A stretch of 64,000 nucleotides of DNA, from the NCBI RefSeq assembly GCF_010731795.1, contig NZ_AP022591.1, forward strand, positions 3,534,001 through 3,598,000, in the 5' to 3' direction. Shown one piece after another: positions 18,339 to 26,598 of this stretch. The DNA comes from Mycolicibacterium celeriflavum (GTDB lineage: Bacteria > Actinomycetota > Actinomycetes > Mycobacteriales > Mycobacteriaceae). Within the stretch, counting starts at the first letter, position 1; the number at the start of each line of letters is the position of its first letter. The translations under genes were made by a program, and so were the position numbers. Under the pieces are notes generated by a model, which saw only the letters and a list, made by a program, of their open reading frames with translations, made no database searches and was not told the origin of the DNA.

Positions 18339-19724
18339 TTAGGACATCGACCGCGCCAACACCTGCACGCCCGAATCGATCTGTGTCTCAGTGAGATTGG
18401 CGTAGCCGAGGAGCAGGCCCGGTGGTGCCGACGCCGGATCGGCGTAGCACGGCGCGAGGGGTTCGACGCGCACGCGTTGATCTGCGGCCCGCTGCACCAA
18501 CTGCTCAATCGGGAATCCATCGGGAAAGTGCACGGTCAGGTGGACACCGGCCGCCGCACCGAGCACCTTCGCCCGCGGCAGGTACCGGCGCAGCGCGCCC
18601 AACAGTGCGTTGCGGCGGATCAGGTAGCGACGACGCATCTGGCGTAGGTGCCGGTCGTATCCGCCCGAGATCAGCAGTTGTGCGAACGCCAACTGGTCCA
18701 TCACCGAACTTCCGGTGTCGGCAAGACCTTTCGCCATTGTCACAGGTCCGACGAGGTCCGCCGGAAGCACCATCCAGCCGATGCGAAGCCCCGGGGCCAG
18801 GGTTTTGCTGGTCGAGCCGACATAGACGACGCGGTCGGGTGCGATGCCCTGCAACGCGCCGACAGGCGCACGGTCGTAGCGGTACTCGGCGTCGTAGTCG
18901 TCCTCGATGACCAGGTGACCGGCGCGCGCCCAGTCCATCAGCTCGGTCCGCCGCGCGGCCGACAGCACGACCCCGGTCGGGGATTGGTGCGCCGGGGTGG
19001 CGAGCACGGCGTCGGCGCCGCTGTCGGCCAGCGCGTCGACATCCAGCCCGTCGTCGTCGACGGGAACAGGAATCGGCTCGATCCTGTTGTTGCGTAGCAC
19101 CATTCGATGCAACCAGAAGCCGGGGTCCTCCATCGCCAGCGAAACCGTGGGCAACGACTGGGCCAGCAGCGCCACGGCCTGGGTGGCCCCTGAGCACAGC
19201 ACTATGTGATGCGGATCGGCGTGTACGGCGCGAACGCGACGTAGGTAGTCGGCCACCGCAACCCTCGCCGCGAACAACCCCTGCGGCGCCACGTAGCCGA
19301 AGGCGTCCGAGCCGATTTCGGCGAGGCCCTGCCGCAGGGCCCGCAGCCAGGCCTCACGCGGGAAGCTCCTCAGATCGGGTGACCCCGGCAGGAAGTCGAC
19401 GTCGTAGCGTGTCGTCGGTCCGGGTGCGGCGCCGGTGGGCATGTTCACGGTGTCGACCCTGGCTACCACGGTGCCCGACCCGTGCCTGCCGAGCAGGAAT
19501 CCCTCGGCGACGAGTTGGCTGTAGGCATCGACCACCAGTCGCCGGGAGACGCCGAGGTCGACGGCCAGCACCCGACTTGACGGCAGTCGTGTGCCCGGCG
19601 CGAGGCGGCCCGTGCGGATGGCCTCCCGAAGGCCGTCGGTGAGTTGGCGGTGTAGCGGATCGCTGGCGGTGCGATCAAGTTCCAGCAACAGCTCAGGCCC
19701 CGAAGTGGTACCCGATTTTGCCAT
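18339..19724 (-). CDS. MocR-type regulator (second in window)
   Basis: The 461-residue protein combines a GntR winged helix (LAPGTRLPSSRVLAVDLGVSR, split at about residues 40-60) with an aminotransferase domain containing the PLP lysine in GSTSKTLAPG. It is distinct from the MocR at 8777 but has the same architecture. It is divergent from the membrane protein and epimerase pair starting at 19771, its likely targets; the intergenic gap is only 46 bases. The effector is unknown. Confidence 0.86.
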   Translation of the reverse strand: MAKSGTTSGPELLLELDRTASDPLHRQLTDGLREAIRTGRLAPGTRLPSSRVLAVDLGVSRRLVVDAYSQLVAEGFLLGRHGSGTVVARVDTVNMPTGAAPGPTTRYDVDFLPGSPDLRSFPREAWLRALRQGLAEIGSDAFGYVAPQGLFAARVAVADYLRRVRAVHADPHHIVLCSGATQAVALLAQSLPTVSLAMEDPGFWLHRMVLRNNRIEPIPVPVDDDGLDVDALADSGADAVLATPAHQSPTGVVLSAARRTELMDWARAGHLVIEDDYDAEYRYDRAPVGALQGIAPDRVVYVGSTSKTLAPGLRIGWMVLPADLVGPVTMAKGLADTGSSVMDQLAFAQLLISGGYDRHLRQMRRRYLIRRNALLGALRRYLPRAKVLGAAAGVHLTVHFPDGFPIEQLVQRAADQRVRVEPLAPCYADPASAPPGLLLGYANLTETQIDSGVQVLARSMS

Positions 19725-19770
19725 GGAAGTGGAGCCTATCTTGAGGCCAGTAACGAACTAGCGTGACCGT

Positions 19771-20184
19771 ATGACAACGACACCGACGCGCACAAGGGCG
19801 GGGTTCGTTGAGGTGACGCTCATCGTCTTCGGGCTGTACGCCCTGGCGGTGGGGCTGTTCATGATGTTCGCGCCGGGCGTGTTCTTCGATACGCTCGGCA
19901 ACTTCGGCTCGCGCAACGATCACTACATCTTCGACAACGCCACCTTCGAGGTGCCGCAGGGGCTCATGCTGCTCGCCGCGGTGCGGTGGCCGACCTGGCG
20001 CACGCCCGCGCTGGCATTCGCGACGCTGCACTGGGCGCTACACGCGCTGAGCCACCTCATCGACCCACACCACGGCGCGGGCGTCTGGATCGGTTGGCTG
20101 GAGGCCGGTGGCCTGGTGGCGACCACCGCGATCCTGGCAATCGCATTGCGCGTCAACGTAGTTGCTGCGAAAGGAGGGCGATGA
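19771..20184 (+). CDS. Small membrane protein, four helices
   Basis: The 137-residue protein has about four hydrophobic segments (near residues 14-34, 50-65, 70-90 and 110-130) and a conserved-looking FAPGVFFDTLGNFG loop after helix 1. I do not recognise a named function. Its stop overlaps the start of the NAD-dependent epimerase, so the two are co-translated, and both are divergent from a MocR regulator. The TAGCGT at 19761-19766 is a possible -10. Confidence 0.7.
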   Translation: MTTTPTRTRAGFVEVTLIVFGLYALAVGLFMMFAPGVFFDTLGNFGSRNDHYIFDNATFEVPQGLMLLAAVRWPTWRTPALAFATLHWALHALSHLIDPHHGAGVWIGWLEAGGLVATTAILAIALRVNVVAAKGGR

Positions 20185-21095
20185 TGCGCGTACTGGTGGC
20201 CGGCGCGACAAGCGTACCGGGGCTTCCGCTGTTGCGGGAGTTGAACTTCCGGGGTTACGAGGTGGCCGGGTTGACCCGGTCGCCGTCGAAAACGTCGCAG
20301 ATCGCGGCGGCGGGCGCCAAACCGGTGGTCGCCGACGTTTTCGATGCCGACGCCGTCGACAAGGTGATGGCAGACATCGGCCCGGAAGTGGTGGTGTCAC
20401 TGCTGACCACGCTGCCCAAGCGGGGGCCGATGCGCCTCAAGGACTTCGAGCCCGCGCGAAAGCTATGGGGAACCGGCGCGCCCAACCTCCTGGCGGCGGC
20501 GCAGCGTGCAGGTGTGCGGCGCGTCGTCGCCGAGTCCGTGATCTTCGCGTACGGCTACCCGACCACAGGCCCGGCGCTCATGGACGAGAGCGATCCGTAT
20601 CCCGGCCCGCCTCCGCCCGGCGGTGATGCGATGCTGGCGGCGCTGCGCGGGATGGAGCAGAAGATCCTGACCTCGGGCGAACACAGCGATACCGAGGGAA
20701 TCGTGTTGCGCTACGGCGCCTTCTACGGGCCAGGTGTACCGCACGACGAGACTTTCACGCGGATGGCGAAGTGGCGCGTGGCCTTGGACATGGGTGGCGC
20801 GGGGATCGTGTCCTGGGTCCACATCGACGACGTCGCCAAGGCCACCGCGGACGCGCTCGATCGCGGCCGCGGCGGGCAGATCTACAACATCGTCGACGAC
20901 CGCCCGCAGTCGTTCAACGACTACACCCGGGAGCTGGCCGCCAAGCTGGGCAGGCCTCGGGGGCTGCGTATTCCGCGCAGCGTGGTCAAGCTCGTCGCAC
21001 CGTACGGGGTGGCCGCGTTCGGCGATACGTGGCTGCCGCTGTCCAACGCCAAGGCCAAGGCCGAACTTGGCTGGACGCCTGTTCCGCGGGTCTGA
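20184..21095 (+). CDS. NAD-dependent epimerase/dehydratase-like atypical SDR
   Basis: The 303-residue protein has a Rossmann start VLVAGATSVPG and a C-terminal NAD-epimerase-like region (IYNIVDDRPQSFNDYTRELA). The usual YxxxK active site is not apparent, so it may be an atypical SDR that binds but does not classically oxidise its ligand. ATG 20184 is preferred over 20181 because AGGAGG ends six bases before it. It is co-translated with the preceding membrane protein, and its stop abuts the convergent echA21 stop. Confidence 0.78.
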   Translation: MRVLVAGATSVPGLPLLRELNFRGYEVAGLTRSPSKTSQIAAAGAKPVVADVFDADAVDKVMADIGPEVVVSLLTTLPKRGPMRLKDFEPARKLWGTGAPNLLAAAQRAGVRRVVAESVIFAYGYPTTGPALMDESDPYPGPPPPGGDAMLAALRGMEQKILTSGEHSDTEGIVLRYGAFYGPGVPHDETFTRMAKWRVALDMGGAGIVSWVHIDDVAKATADALDRGRGGQIYNIVDDRPQSFNDYTRELAAKLGRPRGLRIPRSVVKLVAPYGVAAFGDTWLPLSNAKAKAELGWTPVPRV

Positions 21096-21929
21096 TTAGT
21101 CCCCCGTGAAATTCGGCGGCCGCTTCTCGAACGTCGCGGTGATTCCCTCCGTCAGGTCCTTCGACGGGAGGAACGCGGAGTTCCATGCGGCGACGTAGCG
21201 CAAGCTCTCCGAAACGCGGGCGATGCGCTGCTGGTCGAGCACGTCCTTGACGCCGGCGACGGTCAGCGGAGGGTTGGCGGCGATCTCGGCGGCGGTCCGG
21301 TGCGCGGCGGCCAATGACGCCTCGGCATCGTCGTACACGTCGTTGACCAAGCCGATCTTCTCCGCGCGCGCCGCGTCGATGTCCTTGCCCGTCAACGCGA
21401 GTTCGCGCAGGTGCCCGTCGTTGAGGATCAGCGGCAGCCGGGCCAGGCTGCCGACGTCGGCCACCATTGCGAGCTTGATCTCCCGCACGGAGAACTTGGC
21501 GTCGGCGCTGGCGTACCTGATGTCGACCGCCGAGATCAGATCGACGCCGCCGCCGATGCACCAGCCGTGCACCGAGGCGATCGTCGGCGTGCGGCAGTCG
21601 GCGACCGCGCTGATCGCACCCTGCATGCGCAGCACCGTCGCGTGGAATTCGGCGCGCGGCCTGGCGCTCGCCCCGCCGGACAGCACGTCTGAAAGTGTCC
21701 CGCCCATCGCGGGCAGGTCGAGCCCGTAGCTGAAATTCTTTCCGGAGCCGGTCAGAACGATCGCGCGCACCTCGCGGTCGGCGTCGAGTTCGGCGAACGC
21801 CTCGGGCATCTCGGCCCAGAACGCCGGGCCCATGGCATTGCCCTTGCCGGGACCGATCAGCGTCACCTGCGCGACGCGATCGGAGATGTCAACGGTGAGC
21901 GATTCGTAAGCGCCGGTTTCTAGGCCCAT
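21096..21929 (-). CDS. echA21: Enoyl-CoA hydratase/isomerase EchA21
   Basis: The 277-residue crotonase-fold enzyme contains VAQVTLIGPGKGNAMGPAFW and the oxyanion segment HGWCIGGGVDLISAVDIRYA (split across two motifs at about residues 113-132). An acidic residue follows near EIKLAMVADVG, consistent with dienoyl-CoA isomerase-like members. It matches Rv3774 by remembered sequence. It probably acts in fatty-acid or sterol side-chain oxidation. A tandem repeat lies just upstream of its start. Confidence 0.85.
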   Translation of the reverse strand: MGLETGAYESLTVDISDRVAQVTLIGPGKGNAMGPAFWAEMPEAFAELDADREVRAIVLTGSGKNFSYGLDLPAMGGTLSDVLSGGASARPRAEFHATVLRMQGAISAVADCRTPTIASVHGWCIGGGVDLISAVDIRYASADAKFSVREIKLAMVADVGSLARLPLILNDGHLRELALTGKDIDAARAEKIGLVNDVYDDAEASLAAAHRTAAEIAANPPLTVAGVKDVLDQQRIARVSESLRYVAAWNSAFLPSKDLTEGITATFEKRPPNFTGD

Positions 21930-21954
21930 GGGACAACACGCTAGTTCGTCGCGA

Positions 21955-22013
21955 ATGAGCGCTTGCGCGAAGACCCTGTTACGGATGAGCGCTTGCGCGA
22001 AAGACCCTGTTAC
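21955..22013. repeat. Tandem 28-29 base repeat, two copies
   Basis: ATGAGCGCTTGCGCGAAGA at 21955-21973 continues to TGTTAC at 21982, and the unit recurs at 21985-22013 with one inserted A. Each copy holds the near-palindrome GCGCTTGCGC. The second copy provides the stop codon of the minus-strand lipoprotein gene ending at 22010. It lies 25 bases upstream of the echA21 start codon. Confidence 0.85.
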
Positions 22014-22444
22014 CCCGGCGGCTTGCCCAGCAGGATCTCGCTCACCGTGGCGCTGGGCAGGAACTGGCAGGCGGCCTCGGCGAGCATCTGACCGATGCCT
22101 TCCCCGTTGGGGCCCAGCGGATTGTTCTCCTGCTCGAGGATCGCGCGGATCACGGCGAGCTGGGTCGCCTCGTCGAGCCCGTTGAACTCCTCGCACGTCA
22201 TCGACACGGCGTTCGGGGGCGGCGGTACGACCGGGACGTCGGTATCGCGCGTCGGCAGCGGCAGGCCGGGAATTTCGAAGTCGGGCAGTCCGGGAATCGA
22301 CGGCATCGCCGTCGGCGCCGGGGAGGTCAGCGGCGGCCCCGGTTCGGTGGTCATCGCGACGGACCCCTCCGTGGTGCGCTGGCATGCCGTCGTGACGCCG
22401 ACGAACACCAGCATCGCCGCCGCCACTCGCACGTGGGTCCTCAT
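22010..22444 (-). CDS. Putative small lipoprotein
   Basis: The 144-residue product has a signal peptide ending in the lipobox VTTAC at about residue 20, a Pro/Thr-rich linker (PGPPLTSPAPTAMPSIPG), and a compact C-terminal domain starting MTCEEFNGLDEATQLAVI. The two cysteines in that domain may pair. I recognise it as a mycobacterial conserved lipoprotein type but cannot assign a name. The start is ATG 22444; the longer frame to 22828 runs antisense through the neighbouring gene. Confidence 0.7.
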   Translation of the reverse strand: MRTHVRVAAAMLVFVGVTTACQRTTEGSVAMTTEPGPPLTSPAPTAMPSIPGLPDFEIPGLPLPTRDTDVPVVPPPPNAVSMTCEEFNGLDEATQLAVIRAILEQENNPLGPNGEGIGQMLAEAACQFLPSATVSEILLGKPPG

Positions 22445-22484
22445 CCCGGCAACGATATGCCCAACGGCGACGTAGCGTGGCGGC

Positions 22485-23063
22485 ATGCCCGAGGACTTGC
22501 GCTCAGGACCCGAATCGCCACCGACCGACGAACTGCGCAGTGCGGAGAAGTCGTTCGCCGTGTTGCAGCACGTGCTGCACGGCATCGCCGCCGGCGATAT
22601 GCACAAGCAGACCCCGTGCCGGGAGTTCGACGTGGCCGCGCTGACCGACCACCTGCTCAACTCGATCACCATCATCGGCGGGATGGCAGGCGCCGAATTC
22701 GATGAGCGTGACCGCGACGCATCCGTCGAGCAGCAAGTGGTGTTGGCGGCGCGGCCCGCGCTCGACGCCTGGCAGCGCCGCGGCCTGGACGGCACGGTCG
22801 AGTTCGGCGGGAATAAGGCGCCCGCCAAGGTGATGGCCGGCGTGCTGTCGATCGAATTCGTGGTGCACGCATGGGATTACGCCCAGGCGGTCGGGCGTGA
22901 GGTGACAGCTCCGGAGTCGTTGTCGGACTATGTGCTGGGCTTGGCGCGCAAGATCATCACGCCGGAGGGTCGCGTCAACGTCGGCTTCGACGACCCGATC
23001 GACGTGCCCGACGACGCCGGCGCAATGGATCGGCTGCTGGCGTACACGGGCCGCCGAGCCTAG
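22485..23063 (+). CDS. TIGR03086-family metal-binding protein (DinB/MDMPI-like)
   Basis: The 192-residue four-helix protein has the maleylpyruvate isomerase N-terminal/DinB features QTPCREFDVAALTDHLLNS and EFVVHAWDYAQAVGRE, in which the His residues of the metal site are present. Proteins of this actinobacterial family often depend on mycothiol, but the reaction of this member is unknown. It faces the convergent GXWXG gene across the hairpin at 23080-23106. Confidence 0.82.
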   Translation: MPEDLRSGPESPPTDELRSAEKSFAVLQHVLHGIAAGDMHKQTPCREFDVAALTDHLLNSITIIGGMAGAEFDERDRDASVEQQVVLAARPALDAWQRRGLDGTVEFGGNKAPAKVMAGVLSIEFVVHAWDYAQAVGREVTAPESLSDYVLGLARKIITPEGRVNVGFDDPIDVPDDAGAMDRLLAYTGRRA

Positions 23064-23079
23064 CGTCGAGATTGCAATC

Positions 23080-23106
23080 AGGGCTGTGGTCCGAACCAAC
23101 AGCCCT
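23080..23106. terminator. Bidirectional hairpin terminator
   Basis: AGGGCTGT (23080-23087) pairs with ACAGCCCT (23099-23106), and the loop contains a further GGT/ACC pairing. Outside it, CGAGATTGC (23067-23075) partly pairs with the GCAGTCTCG ending at 23119. It is centred between two convergent genes. Confidence 0.65.
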
Positions 23107-23137
23107 CAGCGCAGTCTCGGCCCTAGCATCGCGACGA

Positions 23138-23608
23138 TCAGATCCGCTCGAGGTAGAAGTACAGGTGTCTGCCCTCGTCGAGGGCGCCCTTTCCGTTCAT
23201 GATCCCGACGACGGCGTTCTCGTCGACGACCTTGAAGTGGTCATGCACCGGGGCGCCGTCGTAGACCATCGATGCCACCATCTCACCGCGGAACTCCTCC
23301 ATCCACAGGCTGGCCTCGCCCTTCATGGCCTCGGTGTTGGAGAACTTGTTCCCGTCGTCATCGAGGCACACCAGCGGCTTGGCGTCGGTGGCCGACACGA
23401 ACGTCTTGCCGAACCAGTTGAGCCGCTCCATGAAGCCGTTGGCTTTGTGGCCGGTGTGGAACTCGCCGCCTTTCCACTCGCCGATCATGAAGCCGATGGT
23501 GGCCGGCTTCAGCGTGGCCCAGAACTCGTCGAGTTCGGCGTCGGAGATCTGGTCAGTGCGCTTCGTGAGGTCGGTGAACGTCTCGCGGTCGGTGCGTGTC
23601 GAGGTCAT
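23138..23608 (-). CDS. GXWXG/DUF4334 domain protein
   Basis: The 156-residue protein has GEWKGG, the GXWXG motif, at about residue 44, and a C-terminal DUF4334 region with MVYDGAPVHDHFKVVDENAV. It is probably a beta-barrel lipocalin-like small-ligand binder. Function is not established. It is co-translated with the aminotransferase upstream (overlap 23605-23608). Confidence 0.8.
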   Translation of the reverse strand: MTSTRTDRETFTDLTKRTDQISDAELDEFWATLKPATIGFMIGEWKGGEFHTGHKANGFMERLNWFGKTFVSATDAKPLVCLDDDGNKFSNTEAMKGEASLWMEEFRGEMVASMVYDGAPVHDHFKVVDENAVVGIMNGKGALDEGRHLYFYLERI

Positions 23609-24660
23609 GTGGTTCCTTTCCAGCGGCGGGCGAACTCGATGAACGCGTCGTTCTCATGCGTCGCGGCGACGGTGACGCGGACCCCGTCGTCGCCGTAGGG
23701 CCGGACGATGATGCGGTGGTCCGCCGACGCTTTGGCGAACTCCTGTGCGCGCCCTGGCATCGGCAGCCACACGAAGTTGGCCTGCGGGTCCGGCATGACG
23801 TAGCCGGCCTCGCGCAATGCCGCCGTGACGCGGGCGCGTTCGGCGACAACCGCATCTGTGCGCTCGAGCAGTTCGTCGGCGGCATCCAGGGACGCGATCG
23901 CGGCCGCCTGGGAGAGGCTGGTCGCGGTGAACGGCACGTAGACCTTACCGAGCGCGGTGATGACGTCCGGATCGCCGACCGCGTAGCCGATCCGCAACCC
24001 GGCCAGCCCGTATGCTTTGGAAAACGTGCGCAGCACAACAACATTCGGATGTGCGCGGACCAGGCCGAAGCTGTCCGGGAGCATGGGCTCGCGGATGTAT
24101 TCGACGTAGGCCTCGTCGAGCGCGATCAGGATGTGCGGCGGCACCGCCGCGACGAACCGCTCGAGCGCGTCTGGCTCGACGACGGTGCCGGTCGGGTTGT
24201 TCGGGTTGCACACGAAGATCAGCCGGGTGCGGTCGGTGATCGCGGCGAGCATGGCGTCGAGGTCGTGCGTGTGGTCGATCAGCGGCACCGGGACGGCGGT
24301 GGCGCCCGCCGTGCGCACCTGCAGCGGATAGATCTCGAAGCTGCGCCAGCCGAACAGCACCTCATCGCCGACGGTCGAGGTGATCTGGATCAACTGCTGG
24401 CACAGGCTGACCGACCCGCAGCCGACCGAGATGTGCTCGGGTGCGAAGTTGACGTGTTTGGCGAGCCGCTCCTTGAGTTCGACGTAACCGTTGTCGGGAT
24501 AGCGGTTGACGTTGCCGACTGCCCGCTCGATCGCGGCCCGCACGCTCGGCAGCGGCGGATGCACCGTCTCGTTGCTGGCGATCTTGATCGCGCCGGGAAC
24601 GGTTCTCCCGGGGGTGTACGCAGGCAGATCAGCCAGTTCGGGGCGCAGCCGGACGGTCAC
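23605..24660 (-). CDS. pat: Aromatic/histidinol-phosphate aminotransferase (HisC2/Pat type)
   Basis: The 351-residue class I aminotransferase has IKIASNETVHPPLPSV near the start, the PLP-binding NPNNPTGTV and the lysine site TFSKAYGLAGLRIGY. The actinobacterial HisC2/Pat group, to which Rv3772 belongs, transaminates phenylpyruvate or histidinol phosphate. It begins at GTG 24660. It overlaps the downstream GXWXG gene by four bases. Confidence 0.88.
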   Translation of the reverse strand: MTVRLRPELADLPAYTPGRTVPGAIKIASNETVHPPLPSVRAAIERAVGNVNRYPDNGYVELKERLAKHVNFAPEHISVGCGSVSLCQQLIQITSTVGDEVLFGWRSFEIYPLQVRTAGATAVPVPLIDHTHDLDAMLAAITDRTRLIFVCNPNNPTGTVVEPDALERFVAAVPPHILIALDEAYVEYIREPMLPDSFGLVRAHPNVVVLRTFSKAYGLAGLRIGYAVGDPDVITALGKVYVPFTATSLSQAAAIASLDAADELLERTDAVVAERARVTAALREAGYVMPDPQANFVWLPMPGRAQEFAKASADHRIIVRPYGDDGVRVTVAATHENDAFIEFARRWKGTT

Positions 24661-24744
24661 CGCACCAGTTTATGGGTCGGCCGAATGCGCTTTGCCTCGC
24701 GCGGTGGCCGATGTGTACGCTGTCGGATCGGCGGTAATCGTCGA

Positions 24745-24833
24745 GGAGGCGTGCCAGAGCGGCCGAATGGGGCTCACTGCTAATGAGTTGTCGCCCTCAA
24801 AGGCGACCGGAGGTTCAAATCCTCTCGCCTCCG
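24745..24833 (+). tRNA. tRNA-Ser(GCU)
   Basis: Acceptor arms GGAGGCG (24745-24751) and CGCCTCC (24826-24832) pair perfectly. The anticodon loop CTGCTAA gives GCT. A long class II variable arm follows, with CGCC and GGCG pairing, and the T-loop GGTTCAAATCC is present. Confidence 0.95.
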
Positions 24834-24874
24834 CCGCGGCTGACCCGTCAGCCAGACAACTCAAGATGGACCAA

Positions 24875-24947
24875 GCGCCCGTAGCTCAACGGATAGAGCA
24901 TCTGACTACGGATCAGAAGGTTAGGGGTTCGAATCCCTTCGGGCGCG
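24875..24947 (+). tRNA. tRNA-Arg(ACG)
   Basis: Acceptor arms GCGCCCG (24875-24881) and CGGGCGC (24940-24946) pair perfectly. The anticodon loop CTACGGA gives ACG, whose A34 would be the substrate of TadA encoded at 35222. D and T loops are canonical. Confidence 0.96.
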
Positions 24948-25039
24948 CTTTCGCCGGTTGCGCGAGCGCACGGCTGCGTACAGTTTGACTCGCGTTTTCT
25001 GTACCTGACTGTGCGCTCAGCGCCGCTAGATTGGCAACA

Positions 25040-25543
25040 GTGCGACTCCTGCTCATCGCCGACACACACGTCCCCAAGCGCGCCCGGGACCTGCCCGCCC
25101 GAGTGTGGGATGAGGTGTCGAAGGCCGACGTCGTCGTGCACGCCGGCGACTGGGTCGAGCCGTCGCTGCTGGACGATCTCGAGGCCCGCGCCACGCGACT
25201 GGTGGCCTGTTGGGGCAACAACGACGGCGCCGAACTACGAAGGCGGCTACCCGAACGCGCCGACGTGACGCTCGAAGGCCTGCGGTTCACCGTGGTCCAC
25301 GAGACCGGCGCGGCGACCGGTCGTGAGGCCCGCATGGCCAAGGCCTACCCCGACACCGACGTCCTGGTGTTCGGCCACAGTCACATTCCGTGGGACACGA
25401 CGGCGAAAACGGGTCTGCGCCTGCTCAACCCGGGCTCACCCACCGACCGTCGCCGCCAGCCCTACTGCACGTACATGACGGCGACGGTACGTAACGCCTC
25501 GTTGACGGACGTCATCTTGCACACCTTGGACCGCCGTGCGTGA
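25040..25543 (+). CDS. YfcE/MJ0936-type metallophosphoesterase
   Basis: The 167-residue phosphoesterase has the metal motifs ADTHVP, HAGDWVE, GNNDG and FGHSHIPW in the expected order. It is a calcineurin-fold phosphodiesterase whose physiological substrate is unknown. GTG 25040 (MRLLLIADTHV) is preferred to TTG 25031. A -10-like TAGATT lies at 25026-25031, suggesting a very short leader. It overlaps the next gene by eight bases. Confidence 0.85.
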   Translation: MRLLLIADTHVPKRARDLPARVWDEVSKADVVVHAGDWVEPSLLDDLEARATRLVACWGNNDGAELRRRLPERADVTLEGLRFTVVHETGAATGREARMAKAYPDTDVLVFGHSHIPWDTTAKTGLRLLNPGSPTDRRRQPYCTYMTATVRNASLTDVILHTLDRRA

Positions 25544-25949
25544 CCGACCGGCGCGGGTTGCCGACGTACACGAGATCGCCGCGTCGATGCCGCACACCAA
25601 ACGCATCGAGGGGCCCAAGGGCAATCCGATCTACCAGGTGGGCGGCAAGTCGTTCGTGTTCTTCCGTACCCCGCAACCCGACGCGGAAGACCCTCGGACG
25701 GGCGAACGCTACGCCGACGTGATCATGATCTGGGTGGAGTCCGAGATGGACAAGATGGCGCTCGTCCAGGACCCCGCTTCGCCGTTCTTCACCACCGAGC
25801 GCTTCGAGGGCCACCCGTCGGTTCTGGTGCGGGCCAGCAGGTTACCCGAGATCGGCAAGGTCGAGCTGACCGAGCTGATTCAAGACGCGTGGCTGTCGCG
25901 GGCCTCGCGCCGCCGGGCGGACCAGTGGCTGGCCGAACACCAGGACTAG
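25536..25949 (+). CDS. MmcQ/YjbR-family protein
   Basis: The 137-residue protein matches the MmcQ/YjbR fold (CyaY-like alpha/beta) with PIYQVGGKSFVFFRTP and the C-terminal ELIQDAWLSRASRRRAD helix, which resembles the family's late basic helix. Members are thought to bind DNA but are largely uncharacterised. It begins with GTG 25536 inside the end of the phosphoesterase gene, and its stop overlaps the convergent cupin gene by four bases. Confidence 0.8.
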   Translation: MRDRPARVADVHEIAASMPHTKRIEGPKGNPIYQVGGKSFVFFRTPQPDAEDPRTGERYADVIMIWVESEMDKMALVQDPASPFFTTERFEGHPSVLVRASRLPEIGKVELTELIQDAWLSRASRRRADQWLAEHQD

Positions 25950-26494
25950 GTCGCGGTCACGTCGGCGTGCTCAGCGCCGCAGATGAAAACGGCCATGCGG
26001 GCGGGCTTGTCGCCCGGATTCTTCCACCGGTGCCGCGTGCCGTTCTGCACGACCGTGTCACCGGGGTGCAACGTCACCTCGGCACCGTCGTCGAGTTCGA
26101 GCACCACCGTGCCATCGAGAACCACCTCGAAGTCGACGGTGGGGGTGGTGTGCATGCCGGGGTCGGTGTAGTCCAGGTAGCCCAGCATCCCGGGCAGTTT
26201 CTCCTCCATCTCGGCCATCGCCTCGTCGACGTCGAGAGCGGCCGGCGGCTCGGCCGCGTGCGACGGCGGCAGTGTCAGCATCGCGAACCGGAATCCCCCG
26301 ACGGGTGGGAAGTAGTTGCGCCACTGCGGCATCGAACCGTCATCAGGGAATCGGCAGGAGGCGTCGCTGCCCCACAGCAGATGGTTCTCGAAGCCGGGCA
26401 TCAACATGGTCTCGATGGGCGCGACGTTTGCGTCGCTGACGAAAACGGACTTCCCGGACGGGTCGTGGCCGGTCACCACTCGGCGTACTTGCAT
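25946..26494 (-). CDS. Cupin-domain protein
   Basis: The 182-residue protein has a single cupin barrel in its C-terminal half. The metal-binding pattern is reduced to HTTPTVDFEVVLDG and HPGDTVVQNGTRHRW, which keep several His and one Glu. The N-terminal part (VTGHDPSGKSVFVSD) is shared with uncharacterised cupins in aromatic or gentisate-like contexts. Enzyme function is not assured. It lies downstream of the SDR gene on the same strand, separated by the inverted repeat at 26524-26576. Confidence 0.8.
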   Translation of the reverse strand: MQVRRVVTGHDPSGKSVFVSDANVAPIETMLMPGFENHLLWGSDASCRFPDDGSMPQWRNYFPPVGGFRFAMLTLPPSHAAEPPAALDVDEAMAEMEEKLPGMLGYLDYTDPGMHTTPTVDFEVVLDGTVVLELDDGAEVTLHPGDTVVQNGTRHRWKNPGDKPARMAVFICGAEHADVTAT

Positions 26495-26523
26495 GGGCTC
26501 AGTGAACCAGCAGGAACAGCTCT

Positions 26524-26576
26524 AGTGTCGGGTTATGTGACGGAAATTCCGTTGCGGCGTCGGACAACCCGACACT
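26524..26576. repeat. Perfect inverted repeat enclosing a palindrome
   Basis: AGTGTCGGGTT (26524-26534) and AACCCGACACT (26566-26576) pair perfectly. Between them is the 13-base palindrome ACGGAAATTCCGT (26540-26552). It lies between the SDR and cupin genes, both on the minus strand. It could be a terminator for the SDR gene or a small mobile-repeat remnant. Confidence 0.75.
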
Positions 26577-26598
26577 CGGCTCAACAGCAATCCCGAAA

